Shown here in pieces: positions 11,101 through 25,500 of a DNA stretch of 64,000 nt. Position numbers and translations under genes: made by a program. Under the pieces are notes generated by a model. It saw nothing but the letters and a program-made list of their open reading frames with translations, had not been told where the DNA came from and searched no databases. The stretch's first letter is position 1. Each line of letters opens with the position of its first letter. Origin of the DNA: Tubulanus polymorphus (lineage: Eukaryota; Nemertea; Palaeonemertea; Tubulaniformes; Tubulanidae); the NCBI RefSeq assembly GCF_964204645.1, contig NC_134027.1, forward strand, positions 4,638,485-4,702,484, written 5' to 3'.

Positions 11101-14100
11101 TTTCATAAAGAAAACTCTTATGTTCAAATATCGACGCTACAATGTTTTTTTGAATTACGTCGTTTGAATGTCAAATTGTAGAAAAGTAACCCCTCCGGTT
11201 CCGCGTCTCTTGTTTGGGTGTCCTATATTCGGAATTGAATAAAATTCAGTACCCCCTATCCATACAATTCTAACTCTATGAGCTTATTACCTCATGAGTT
11301 CCGTAACCAACTCGAGGCAGATGTATCAACGTGAAACCCAATGCGAATGAAATAGACGTAACTATAATAGCTAAAGATCCGATAGTATTCTTCTGGCCAT
11401 AATAAAAAAATGTATCTATTACAGGAAGCAAAAAATGGTCGACTACATTTGAAAAAGGTAGGACTCAAGTTGGTGGTTATCTGGTTAATAGTTTCCCGGT
11501 GTATGAATAAACTTAAAAAATCAAACGTTTTTAAGGTAGAGATATGATCAGTATGGAGCAGTCGGGCATTTTTTAGAGCCAGTTATAAGATCTTAAAATG
11601 GACGAGTGACATTACATTGAGAAATCTAAAGATGTTTTAACTCGAAATGAACTGTAGACGGGGCTTGTTACTAAGTGACGACTGTTGAGTGCTGGTCACT
11701 AACCTCACTAAGTCATGTGCTCATAAGACTCGTGAGTAACAAAAATAAAAACATTATGATTTATTTTACGACAGATTTTCGAGCCAGTCAATAATGGTCA
11801 AATAGGATTAGACGTATTGTGTATCGTGGACATGGGTCATGATTTTCGACCGAGATTTCAATCGTGGTCCCCAAAAAGCTGATGTTGGCTGGGTGGACAG
11901 GTGATCTTTCGTCTGGTCTTTGTGGTAAAAAATTGCTGGTTTGAATAGACCGACCGTTTCTCCATGTAATCTCTGTCCAAGGAGGGTTGCAACTTAAGAC
12001 GCGTCCAAAATGACTTGAAGAATACCGAAATAAGGCATTCCTTTACATAAGAATGGGGGTTGTCCAGTGGCGCGCAGATCGTTTGATTGAGACTTGATGA
12101 GCGCGCATTGTCGCCATTTTTTGTAACATAATGGAAAAATTTGATTTGTAAAGCCGTGATTTTTTCTCGAGCAATTCATGCCAACGTGACCGGCTACACG
12201 ACCCAAAAATGCTTTTGCCTCGTTTGGTAAATGGGATGGACAGACTATTGATGGCCAGCTATAATCTGTATCCACGAAAGTGGGCAAAAAATGAAATCGC
12301 GACAATGGCTGTATCCGTTGTAGCGTATTATGATTGCAATTTTATGAGCTTTCGTGGCCTGAAGGATGGCTAAATCTGTTTATGAATGATGTTTGAAAAC
12401 AATGTATAGGCGCTTTAAAAACATACTTGATAGTTAGTGGCTAAGTTAAGACCGTTGTCGGGAGAAAAATGAATGAACCCAAAACCGTTTTGTCATCAAA
12501 ATCTATTGTAACTGGAAAGCTGAGAATATAGTCATAGACTTTGTCATTTAATCATTAAACTTAGATATATACATGAAGTGAGACGTGCACATTTTACTAA
12601 GACTCCATTTAATTCTGATTTTCTTGATTTCCTCTATACCATTTTCATATTGATGATTTGTAAATTCTTGCAAAATCTTTTTTTTTTTAATGTAATGTAT
12701 TGACTATTGGGTGTTTTACTAATCATTGTGAACTGTTTGGGTTTCTGGCATTTTGCACCAGTCTGTTTCTCAATATATTTGTCAGTCCCGTCCTCTAAGA
12801 AATCATTTCTAATTTTTTCTCACGATGAAAATCTCTCGTCAATGAAACATGTATTGATGTATAAACTCATATAATACTAGACTGTCGGTCACAGGTCATT
12901 GTGCTGTCGAATGACCGGATGCCCTCTGCCTAGACCGTAAGTTTATTATTCAAACCACTATCAATTTTTCTCCGTCATCAATTTGCGCTTTGCATTTGAA
13001 ATTCTGATGCGTGAATTGAAAGATGGATGTTGACAACAATCAGCCATTAGACAATGACTGACTTCCGCCATGGATGCCTTTACACCAGGAAGTAAAATAC
13101 AAAACAATAGTGTCTTGACTGTTTACTTTTTTTGATTATTCACTGTATGAGTTTGTTGAATTAATAGTGTTTTTTTTTTCATGAAACAAACTAGCCACGG
13201 GGTGAATGGGCATTGATGTTTATAGAGTTTTTGAGATGAATGCTTGTAGAGGTGAAGGGTTAGCGGGCCGGCTATACGGTCGCCCAGCACCTGCCTGTCC
13301 TGTTGACCATTGAAGTAATGAAATAAAGGCAACCTTTGTCCACCGGAATAGTCGTATGAATGAGAAAAAAAACTGGAAAGTTTTTTAACCACACGTTGGG
13401 GTCAACCTGCTGCGGTCAGTCTGCTTGTGTTATTGTTGTTGGTAAGGGTAATAGCGCAGATGGATGACCTCAGATATCCAGTAGCCCATGGTCACATATC
13501 GACTCAGTATATCAAGTGGTCAGACGTTTTTCTTTGTCAAGGTTATTTTGACACAATGTGCAGCAATCTCAACGTGTGGACTGGATGCATTCGGGTTTGC
13601 GGTCAAACGATTTATTGATTTGGAAAAAAACTAACAAAAAGCCAGCAATAAACATTAGAATCATTAGAATTTTGCTGATGGCGGGTTAGACATTTGGGAT
13701 TGGCTTTACACGACGAATGCGACTTTATGAATGAAAGGTTTTCTGTTACCGTATATTTCCATTCAGAGATTTTTATGAATCCGGGGTCGGGTCATCTAGA
13801 CACTGCGTTGGTTTTTTTTACATGGCATTCTATTTAATTGATAGAAATTTGTGAATGGTTTGCCTGTGCGCAGTACAATGACAGATAGGCCTACTATAAA
13901 GCAGCAAGGTTTCTCAATACGTTCGGCTCATTTCAGAAACTTAATCGGAGAGAAGAATTTTCATTTTTTAGATCGAAGCTTTGATTCATTTAACCATGAT
14001 ATGACCGAAGGCCTGGGAGGAATCTTGTGCTAGAATAATAGACATTGGTTTGGTTCCTGTTTTTATAGTGAAATCCATCTCTTAATGCACGTACTATATG

Positions 14101-17100
14101 TTGACCTTTTCTTGATAAGAAAGAAAAGTGTGCACAATATTTATCTTCAAAGCCTTTGGACAACTGAGACATTTTCGGGGCATTTTCTATTTTCAACTTT
14201 TGATCACATTTTTGGGGGTTCATCGATATATTCAGGGCATTTACAAGGCCAATTCTAAAACAGGATATTTGAACGAAAATGCTTTTAGTTTTCATTCAAA
14301 TTCAATACATTTAGCAAACACTCAGGAGGCTGTTTATCTATGTTATTCCGTGGCCATTAGTAGTTTTCTTTGAGATTCAACACCTTCAAGAATTCGAGCT
14401 TACTGGATCGTGTTCATGTTTGTCTAACTTATTTGCGTATTTGTCCTGTACAATGCAACCGGCTGATTTACCCATTGCCAAGGTTTACAGAGGAAACCTC
14501 GCATCATGTTCCGATATATCCATCTAAATACATCTTAAAGTGTTAGCGTGTTGTATTCAATTTGGATTTAATGGTTTGATCAAACTTCGTATCGGATTCA
14601 TACAGTTTTGTTTCTCGTTTCATATTAGTCCATGGATGATTGGATTCAATGTTCACTACTCGATGGTGTAACTGATGGAATATAAATTCAACCAGAAATT
14701 TCCAAACTGATGAAATCATCTTCTTATTTCATATATACGGGTGTTTCATGCTTCTTAAATCGACAGATGGGTGATGCAATTTTAATCAGGTCGGATCATT
14801 TTGTTCTAGGAAGTTTAGTCTTGTCCTCATCTCGTCTGAATGCATACTTCTACACTCAAAGCGCACGAACCCATCCATTGGAATGAAGTCCACCACCTGC
14901 TGAAAACAATAAGCTGACGGGTGCGTATTGTGACGGTTATAATACAGCACGAGAGACACAGTCTGTCCCGGCTCCGTCCTATTGTCCAGGACAGGTGTCA
15001 TCGTATTCAATATGATTGTGGTAAGTAGCTCTGCGTTCAAATCAATCTTCCGATGATTGGACGTTTTACTGGTTGAAGTTCACCTGCACCGCGGAGGATG
15101 TCCGGTGATAGTTTGAATTCTAGATTCCCGACTAGTGGTTCACGGAGAACATTCCGTGGAATTAGCTTTGCTATGGTAAATATCGTTATAACAGTTTGGG
15201 CGGAATATGTTCTTCGAATTATACGCGAATTCTTTCGAATTTCTTTGGTTTGGACAACGACTTTCCATCGGTTTGATGAGTCTAGGAAGACGCGCTTTTT
15301 CTAGTTAGACTTTTCAGAAAATAATGACAGATGTCCAGAATATTTTGGGTCACTGGGCTTCTCTAGTTAAAGCTTATCTCATAAAACCCGAACAGATTGT
15401 GTTGAGTTGATGAAGGACGCCTGCGTCTATTCAGTTGACAATAACACCGCCTGGTTCAGTCTAATGTGAAGTGGAGTCCTCCGTGAACCTGTTTTATTGT
15501 GTTACGAGTGGCGAACAATACCGAGACGCATGCCTCGACATCCTGACTATTCAATCAAGTGTTTGAGCTCAAAAATACCGAACCTATTTTCCGGGGTGTA
15601 AAAATGGTCCAAGATGACCTGCTGTTCAGTGTTGACGTACAGTAATTTTTCCTTTGTACAAAGTTGCATTATGCGTTCAGTATATTCGTGTTTGTTGTAT
15701 TTTCGCGTGTTTTGTTCGTCTGAATCTTGCAATATCGAACAAACTATATCTTATTACCGGACGATTTCCGATGGGCCCTGGATAGGCGCACCGGAAATGT
15801 TTTTTTTTGTGTGACTTGTTGAAATAATCTAGCTTTATTGTCAAACTGGAAATCATTTATGCCCCGTCACTTACCTTAATTTGGAAACGGGGTAAAATGT
15901 GTTTAACTGTTGGTTCGTTTGGAACAGGGAAGCAAGATGTCAAGTTACTTTTTTATGCAAATTGATGTAATTTCTGTTCGTTTATGTGACTTCAAGTTGG
16001 CAACCATATATACACCCTGAAAACGGTTTTGTGCGTCGTTCCCAATTTTCTAGTCTTCGATAAAGACTTTTCATATCAAACAACAGTTTATTCAAGAGGA
16101 GTTCTATAGAATTGCGACTTTAGAAGTATGAGGATGTCATACATCATCATATCTCACCGATGTAAGATAACTTTCCTAAAGCCTTTGACTGGGTGCTCAC
16201 ATCCGACAACTGATTCTAAGAATTTGTACATCCAAATATACCGTGTTATTCAGAATCGCTATGTCTCAACAAGCGGCAGTCATATTTTTGGCTATGCCCG
16301 TGATGAATTTCCATCGATGTGTCTCATCTTTGGTAGTAATGAAACCCAGCATCTCCATCTCTTCACGTGATTCAAGTACCGGATACAGCATCATACAGTT
16401 AAAAACACTCAGCCTGGTTACCCAATTTTTAAATATGCGCGCGATCCTGAAGGGTATTGTTGTACTTCAACGCATCTGACCACACCTGGAGATTGTGTTG
16501 AAAAAAAGTACCTCGCAAAATTACGATATAAAGAACTTGCGGTTTTGTTTGTGGTTTAAGAGTTTAGGCAGATTTAGAACGGTGTTGAGATGATGTATTG
16601 TGGTTTTCATCTATATCATTTCGACTAAATCAATAACACGAACATCATTTTTATTCTGTCTGGAAATCGGAATGATGTCTACGTAATTTCATATATTTTT
16701 AAAGGAAAATGATAAATTTCTCTTAATCTGAAATACGCAGAATTTCGAATGTAGAGAAGCTGTCGGTTATTGCTACCTCCATTGAATATGGGCTTTTGTC
16801 CGGGCCGATGAAATGGAGCAAAAATAACAAACGAATATAAGGAAGTTAGCTATAAATCAGCCTTTAGTCAGCGACGTAATGCACCTTTTTAGTGAAATTG
16901 GGCCATCGGAAATGGCGAATCAGAATCTGAAAAGATTATTTTAAGAGATTTCCTATTCAGATGAAATTACACTTTACGCCATAAAGTGATTATGATATCT
17001 ATGAGCCCGAGCAATCAATTTAATGTGCGCACAGTTTGGACACTTGTTATTTCCATTTACTGGAAAAATTACTACGTTGATTTCAATTAACTGATGAGTT

Positions 17101-17783
17101 TTTAAATCGGTCTAAAGTTCTTTAGTTTGACGTAGTAACGAGTTATATCAAAAAATGATTAAAAAACTGAATTTTGGTGATTTTTTACAGGGGGGGTTTT
17201 AACTTGTTACCATAACAATGATAATGTTGTCTTAATTGAATGATTTGCCTACAAGATTTTTCCTTAATGGCGTCATTAAAATTCTCAACTCACTAATCTG
17301 TGAAATAAGTTAATTGGTACCTGCGTCTTAACTAATCAACGATTGTATGTCGGTTGTTAAGGAGGATACACTTTATCCATGCATGTATACGTGATTGGGT
17401 AAATTGGCCACATTTGGTGCCGACATCGCATTCGCCCATGTGCCATCATTCCCATCGACTGTACCCATCACTTCTCTGGGAAAATTGCTGAAAAGGAAAA
17501 TGTTGCGTTGGTGAGGAAACAATTGGCGATTTTGATAAATCAAGGCCCGCCGTGAAGGTTGGAACACTGGTTGCCTATTGTCGGACGTCAGGTCAGGCGT
17601 GCGAGGATTCATTGTGCCATCGACACTGAGTTAATGATCCTAAATTCTGTCAGTCTTTGCGCATCTTTTCACTACAATCCGACTAGTAATAGTACAAATA
17701 AATAAAATAGGAAGTCTTTTATTGTATGTATGAGAATTGATATTATTTCCTTACAGCTGCTTTACCTATTATTTCTTACGAGT
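8158..17783. other. Non-coding stretch, no gene recognised
   Basis: About 9.6 kb of AT-rich sequence. Apart from the hairpin repeat at 8636-8830 I see no gene, RNA gene or clear mobile element. Open frames are under about 110 codons, lack convincing splice partners and match no family I know. Confidence 0.55.
8636..8830. repeat. Hairpin of two head-to-head 86-bp repeat copies with hammerhead-like core
   Basis: Arms 8636-8721 and 8745-8830 are reverse complements with about two mismatches, separated by 23 bp. In the right arm CTGATGA (8752-8758) is followed by a 6-bp stem GGCTAA/TTAGCC (8760-8765 and 8772-8777) and GAAA (8778-8781). This is the order of a hammerhead ribozyme core, but with one extra T before the stem. 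After the arm, GTGGGATTTC recurs, as in the insertion at 37865. Penelope-like retroelements are known to carry hammerhead motifs and often insert with inverted partial copies, so this is probably a fragment of such an element. Confidence 0.8.
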
Positions 17784-19551
17784 AATAAACCATTTTACAG
17801 TTGCTAGCCGCCATTTTGTTAGGGTACTTTTGCCCCGTATTGTTGGGTCATTTTTTTCTCTTTTTTAAAAACTATCCGTGATGTGTATTGTATCATATTT
17901 CATCTGTCCATGGATGGATTTTGACAACTTCAGCAACATTCAAACCGCGTGAATCTCTAGTTTTCAGTTATGTAAAAATCATTTCTCAAATTTACAACAA
18001 TGCGACATGAGAGCGATATAAAAATCGGTGGTCAGTTTTTGCCGTGCGCATAGAAATCCAGGGTACTGAACTTTGAAGTTCGTTTTTTTCAGAAATAATT
18101 TTCTAAAAAATCCAAACATTTCAAGCACTGTGCGCATAAACGCCCCCTTTCAGGTGAACTTTGAAATTTTAATATATCTTGCCTAGTTTTTTTCCTATGG
18201 CTCTTTAACTGCAGCGCGTGTATTGTCATTCCGAGATTCGGCGCTGTTTTCATTGCGTGTATTTCAGTATATGGGTGTTATTTCTTCATTTTAACTACAC
18301 TTGTCTCTACGGAAAATGGTTTTAATTGTTGGTACGAGTATCAGGTTTAAATATCACGTCGTTTATGCAATATAATAGGTCGAAGACATTAGAGGTGTTG
18401 GGGTTTAAGGGATTTTTCTGACCAGTTTTAGCAGCGAGACTGAGCGGCATTTTGATCACGCATTCGAAGTTGCGCGCGGGAAGAGAATATATAGGCCTAT
18501 ATTGAGATGGAAGAAGAAAAGAAATATAACACTCAAAATCGAGTATGATATGATGACCATTTAAATCAGTAGTCTATCAATAAATTTACATAAAAATCTA
18601 CTGAAATTAGATGGATGGAGAAGTGGTCAAAAAGCTGGACAAATGGGGTGGGGCAAATATTCAGCTACTTTCTATGAATACTTTCTATGAGTACACACAA
18701 GATTGATTAGATTGGGAAGAAAATATAGGAAAACTTTCTTGTTTTGGAGGTGAAATATCAAGTATCAAGTTCGAATGTCATACGCAGGTGATAAAAAGTA
18801 AAAAGTGACATCTACCATCACAAAAACGCAAGAAGTGTGTGGATTGCATTTACAACAAAAGAGTGATATTTTGGGTTTTCTTGGGTGCATGTACGTAAGC
18901 CTCTGCCTGCCGTAAAAGCGGCTACCATTACAGCCATTACGAACTAGCGCCGGAGAACGGAATACAGTATTAATGCCGTAATATTTAAACCTGATACTCG
19001 TACCAACAATTAAAACCATTTTCCGTAGAGACAAGTGTAGTGAAAATGAAGAAATAACACCCATATACTGAAATACACGCAATGAAAACAGCGCCAAATC
19101 TCGGAATGACAATACACGCGCTGCAGTTAAAGTGCCATAGGAAAAAAACTAGGCAAGATATCTTAAAATTTCAAAATTCACCTGAAAGGGGGTGTTTATG
19201 CGCACAGTGCTTGAAATGTTTGGATTTTTTAGAAAATTATTTCTGAAAATAACGAACTTCAAAGTTCAGTACCCTGGATTTCTATGCGCACGGCAAAAAC
19301 TGACCACCGATTTTTATATCGCTCTCATGTCGCATTGTTGTAAATTTGAGAAATGATTTTTACATAACTGAAAACTAGAGATTCACGCGGTTTGAATGTT
19401 GCTGAAGTTGTCAAAATCCATCCATGGACAGATGAAATATGATACAACACACATCACGGATAGTTTTAAAAAAAGAGAAAAAAATGACCCAACAATACGG
19501 GACAAAAGTACCCTAACAAAATGGCGGCTAGCAACTGTAAAATGGTTTATT
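17784..19551. repeat. Giant inverted repeat: two 571-bp arms and a 626-bp centre
   Basis: The left arm 17784-18354 and right arm 18981-19551 are reverse complements. They have the same length (571 bp) and only scattered differences by eye. The centre (18355-18980) has no recognisable gene. The outer ends read AATAAACCATTTTACAGTTG inward from both sides. I found no clear target duplication next to the ends. It could be a foldback or long-TIR non-autonomous DNA transposon, or a recent inverted duplication. A transcript across it would fold into a long perfect-type hairpin. Confidence 0.92.
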
Positions 19552-22500
19552 GTCGTCGTTGTTGTTTTCTTTATCGCTATAATCGCTTTATAGTTTGTTC
19601 ATCTTCGGATGAAGAATCGAAACATTGATTTAAGATTCTGTTGATAACTATTAATGAAAATAAGAACTTCATTTATATCCGATGATTTTATTCAAATGAA
19701 AGCATATTCATATGAATTCATATGAATCGATGCACCTATATTTCACCATTGAATTATGAATGCAACACCAACCTCCCAGTCACCTGATGATGGTGCCCAA
19801 AAAACTGACAGAAGAGAATTCAAAATTCAAATTTAGCCCATTTTTTGGCTAAACGACCACCTGCCTTCATTCATTGTTCGATGTGATCGTATAGTGCTAG
19901 CGTCGGTTGAAAAGATGGCCTGAATGGGTTATAAAAAACACACCGGAGCCGTGCGTATTGTTCAGCCCAGCTGCCCTACCTGCTGCCTTGCATCAAACAC
20001 ACACTCCGGGCAACGTGCCTGCACATAAGGGCTCTTATTGAAACCTATAGACTTGCATGCGAAATGTTCACTATAGAAATTCCAAAAAAATCTCAGACAC
20101 TCACGTTGATATATGTACGCAGCGAGTCATTGTAAAATAATAGATGCAGATTTTGAGACGTTTAAGTAGAGCATTTCTACAACAAAGTTGTTCCGTTCTG
20201 AAAGGATGCTTCATTTTGAATGAAGTTTCCGATTTCTTCAAACATTATTTGCATCATTATTGTGAAAACTTTGATTTTACATAGGCATATAGGTAAACTA
20301 TAAGCGACTCAACAATCTATCCAGAATCCAAGATATTAAAGTTAATCAAACCCCAAAAATATGTTTTTAGATGATTTATTGCTTAAGTTATAACAGAGTT
20401 CTCTTCGCAGAGGTATGAGCAACTTGTTACGTTAGTTACAAAAATATTTTTGGTTTGTTGCCATTGCAATACTTTGACCATAATGAGAGTAAGAAAAGGG
20501 TTTATTTTTTCTATAGAACCAAATAATGATGACGTAATGTCCTATTGTTAAAATACAGGGACCACTGTATGGTAACGTTTGTATCTCATCATGGAGTACC
20601 CACTTGTCCTCTCCTGTATCATCTGGTTCTAGTTTGTTACATTTTAAAATATTCAAGTACATTTGAGTCGGACTCACTTTAACATACTTGGAAATTAAGA
20701 ATTCATTCTCGGGTCATCTCAAAATCTATCATGAAATACGTTTTAAAGCATCTGCATTTTACTATAGACTAAAAGATGAAGATCTTAGTTTTTGGCTTGC
20801 TCTTTTTCTATGTGACGTGTTGATGATTTGGAAAACTATTTTCGGTCATATTGTATACATTACCCTATGATAATTTTGTGGGAATTTTTTTAAAAATTCA
20901 CCCACTGGCGTATTAATGGGCACAAAACCACAAAGAACAGTTAACTGGTTGGACATACTGGTTATTAACTTAAAGTCGAGGTTTAGCGCTCCATAAATGG
21001 AAGAGGTTCCACGCAGCAGGGAACTTTCACTAATTTGAGACTAAGATATAGTGACAATAGGCAGCAATGATGAGAACATCTCCGTATCGTCCGTTACCAA
21101 GAGCGGAACGATGGCATTGCTAATGTTAACATTATCAATGTGAAAAACATCGGTTTTGCTATTCGTTTCACTGTTGTCATATTCCCACCGTTTTAATATT
21201 AGCCTATAAATTCCCGGGCGCATATAGTGTCTAGCAAAAGGACGCGACTCCGTTTCCACTTAGGATATCTGAAAGCATTTCTTATTGATTTAAATGTATA
21301 GTAATTTGATTAGCTAACCCGACACGACACTCCACGTGAATACTATATTGATGATAAAGCCGAAATTTTCTTTTCGATTTCAGCCATTGTCGCTTTTACG
21401 TTGAAAGTGACATTAGGATGCAGGTTGTTTCCTGTTACACGTAGTGCACCGCGGATAAAACATTAGCTTCTTCATGTGTTCGAACATGTTCAGGATTCTT
21501 TCTTTGAATTGTGATTCAGTTATTGTTGTATCATTATTCTATCGTTTATTGCTTTTCCAGTTTTTACCCCCGCAATCATTTCGACCTAGGACTATTTCCT
21601 ATTCCTGAATTATTGATCAAGACCTTTTACTAATATATGAAAAAAATGAATACCGCCATTGTGATCTGACGTCTTAAATCTATGTATTGAATGGACGTTT
21701 TCTCAGTTGAAACTTGTTTTTGAGTCATTTTAGTCACAGGTTGTTATGGCACCTGTCTGAAAAGAAACATAAGATATGCGAAAATGTGCCTGCGTTGGTA
21801 TATACCAAACCACATCAGCCTGAAAAAGTCACATTGTGTTGAAATATCTGTAAATGGTAATTACTTTATCTAAAAACGTCATGTGTCAACAGGTATATTA
21901 GGGCATGGGAAAATATGATAATACGCTTTCAAATTCTTTTCAATATTCCTTCGACATCAGTATTCGTTCTGCAATTCATGTCTTTTTTGAATGTTTATTC
22001 TGAAAGACGCTACGATGAGCACTTTCACTTGTCTTTGGTCGTAAATCCTGCCGTCTATTGTTGTTTTCGTGAATTTTTTCCCACCATTTGTTACGGCACG
22101 TCATACAATTTCAACTGCGTTCAGCATTAATTTCTATTCATGGCAACCTGCATTTCCCACTGTAGTGTGTCTTTGAGGACAGGTGAAATATCTACTCGTT
22201 TTTATGGGTTTTTCAGTATTTAACTCTGATTTGAGCATGTTTATACACATTTTCTTTAAATGAAAATGTCCAAAATTGATTTTTCAATACCTCAAAATAT
22301 AAATCTATTCATTAGGTATGTTTTTGGTTTTTATGTTTGCAAGTAGTTAGTTAATAGGCAAATTCCTTAGTTTATACATATTCTTAAGTTTGTTTAGTTT
22401 ATGTCATCAAGCCTCCAGCTCTTGAATTGTTTGAAATGTTGGTGTTGACGTTGAGGCATTAAACTTGGGCACGCTTTTCATCCGTATAGTAGGGCTATCA

Positions 22501-25500
22501 GTTAACATTACGTAATGCATATTTCTCGTACCATTGCAAATAGCTTGTTTTTGAAATTATCTGTTTGCTTCATATTTATATTGATTAATAGTAAAACATC
22601 TAATGCGCTGTGTGGTCACCTGTGCTCAATACGACACTTAAGTTTCTGTTGGTTTCCTTATTTGAGCAAGGAAGTTTACATGCAAGTGGCAGAGACCCGT
22701 ATGTGTGAAAATGCATTAAAATGCTTGATTTTGCTGACCGTTCAGGAAATGACAGTCCATTCAATGGAATCTGTCTGAGGCCATTAGAGGAGAGTAAATC
22801 AATCAACAAACAAAAATGATGGCTACTGTGAATTTCAAAGCTAATATAGAGAGGTCGATGTCGTGGAGTCGTGCCCGTTCATCATCGAACATCTTTGGCC
22901 GTCGCCAAAACGAAAAACCTCGTGGTACTTTGGACCGCTGTTCACAAATTCCATGCATAGATAGCTCATCCTTAAAAAAGTTGGTCAAGAGGTCCAGTCA
23001 ATGATTGTACACGAGGAAAGTTGAAAGTGTCTTGACATGGATAGCATTCAAATTGGTCAAAAATGTCTGTATACAATATCAGATTTTCATGTGTATCTCA
23101 TGAATTTTAAAGTGTTCGATGCTTTGTACGACGCATTGTCCTGACCACATATAACATTTTGGCTTACGCACCTGATATACATAATTCAAACGCGTACATT
23201 TCACTTGTTCGCCCTTGCTTTTTGGTTTTTGTCCCATCGAAGTCAGACAGGGGATGGTCTAAGTGGGTATATGTCCGATGAAGAATAATGAAAACTACCG
23301 CCATTCACTTGTTACGACTGGGGATATATTTGAAAGGTTAAACCATACTTGAATCACATTTTTCATGCCAAAAAGAGTTGAAATGACGGCCATACCACTT
23401 CAACCAGTTGAGTACAGGTGAATTTAAATGTTCACTGGTTAACATTGCAGCCACAAGTGTGTCTTCACAACTTGTTAATATTCCTAAAAAGCAGGTTCAC
23501 TCTTGTTGGCGCTATAATGTGACATTTTAACTGTTAAGAACAGCACACAACATATCCTGAACGTACTATAGATAATATTCTACATAATCTGCCTTATTCC
23601 GTAATAAACAACGTAAATCTAATGAATTTAACCTTAAAACACATAAACTGGGCAGAAAAGATAGATCTATTTGGTTGTGATATGTGGTGTTAGTTGTAAC
23701 TAGGTTTTCAGGTTAGTTTATTCGAGATGATTGATACTTCTATTACTGTGCCCCGCAATGCAATCTAAATTAAGATGATGCAACTTTGTTATTGAACTTT
23801 ATTGATTGATTTTGTATCAGATCAACGTGATTAATCGTGATTAGGTGTGTGTGTGTGTGTGTGTGTGTGTGAAGACGAATCCTCGCTGTGGACCTGTTCC
23901 TTCGTTCGATGCGTCCATACCTGCACTCACCCGGGTGTGGTGGATTCACATCGAAGTTAATTAACGGGTACGCGTAATTCTCTGTTACGGACAGGTGGTA
24001 GAACTTGGGCCCCTTGTGGATAACTCCATACATGATCGATAGTTACGATTTCGGATTCTTATCCTATATCCTGAAATAGGATCTGATGCAGTGTGGAGAT
24101 TTGGGTTGGCACTCCCAACATAGAAATGACAATGTGTATTTCATTCACTGAATTTAAGTTCCCAGAGGTCAGTTCCAGTAAATAACAAGTGACAAATTCA
24201 CGCGTAGGAAATTCCATTGCATGTAAGTTGTGTAAATTGTTGGCAAAATCAAAGTAACGATTTCAACTGAATGTTTAATTCAAGTGGATGCTCTTCACAA
24301 GGCTCTACATGATAACGTATTTAATTCGGGAGTTCATGTCAACAACACTATCCAGTGAACACCACTTGGCTAATGTAATTGCTGCAAGTATAACCACTTC
24401 ATGAATGTCTGACATAACTTCGGATCTGCGACTGTCAAAGTGGTGGACATGACATAAACTGGTGTCGACATAAGAGCGCGGCCTGTCTCTAATTCAATTT
24501 TGTCGAAATTTCGATTCACTTGCGATTTCAGAATGATGTTTCACCGATCGCTCCAGTTGGGACTCATATTTGAAATGTATTTACGCTTAATTAAGTGCAC
24601 ACAATTTTACTATTCTACCCGAATCAGCCATTACATCTTCATCATTTCTGATGATAAGATTGCTGATGAATCGATATATGCTGTGATCAATGTTGGTCAT
24701 ATGTATTCTTTGAAGAGAATGATTATGAAATATCAATATACTACTAGTACGAAACATTGATTCGTCGGGAAGTAATTGTTTCTAGAACAAGTGGATGAGA
24801 CACGGTTCATTATCATATAGGTGTATTCATTCATAAGTTCCACCACCGGCCTATTCATGTTTGTTACGTTATTTATGTGTTGTTCCGTATCATTGCGGAA
24901 GAAATGGAAACAGAATGTTTTCTCGAAATGTTATGCCATTTTTACCATCCAATGTTATTTCTGGAAAATTGACCTGATTGAGTTTGTTAACTTTTTTAAA
25001 GACCTCGACGTGACTTTTTGAAGGAAACGTTCGTCTTCGTATTTACAAATGTTTGTACTTCGTTTCTATGGTATTGTAGATTCACTTGCTACTGGTAATT
25101 GTTTACTGATCGATAACTTCTATTCATTAGATCAGTCCTAATTATCAACTCCTTTGTGTTAATTATATCAATCGCTGGTAGGTTGCGGTTCCCCTTGGTG
25201 TTCGCTAGATCAATCTGATTACGGTGTGTTGATCAACTTGGTGACAGACCAACACCCCGAGCTACAAAATGATTATACAATTCAATGTGAAGATGCACTA
25301 GTATTTTACCTCATATCTTACCCTACTATTTTGCCAACTTTTAAAAAATACATATAGATGTATATACAAAATAGACGCATGCTTAAGTCCAACGGAGGTT
25401 ATTAGCAATTATAGAAAATAACTGGGAATCATTAAACAGCTATTGAACTGGGAATCCTATGATAGGACATATCCTTGTATAAATGGGAAGTGCAGCTGGG

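Noticed and set aside
14786-15732. Two minus-strand open frames (84 and 61 codons) with protein-like composition
   Set aside because: No convincing splice sites join them, no family is recognised and neighbouring frames are no better than chance.
19790-19830. CCTGATGATGGTGCCC resembling the hammerhead-like repeat
   Set aside because: The second stem strand and the GAAAC core are missing.
20432-21259. Minus-strand frames of 81 and 72 codons
   Set aside because: The second follows a stop immediately and lacks an ATG; acceptors and donors do not connect the two in phase.
22816-23004. Small Ser/Arg-rich ORF of about 62 codons
   Set aside because: An equally long frame exists on the opposite strand, and nothing supports translation.
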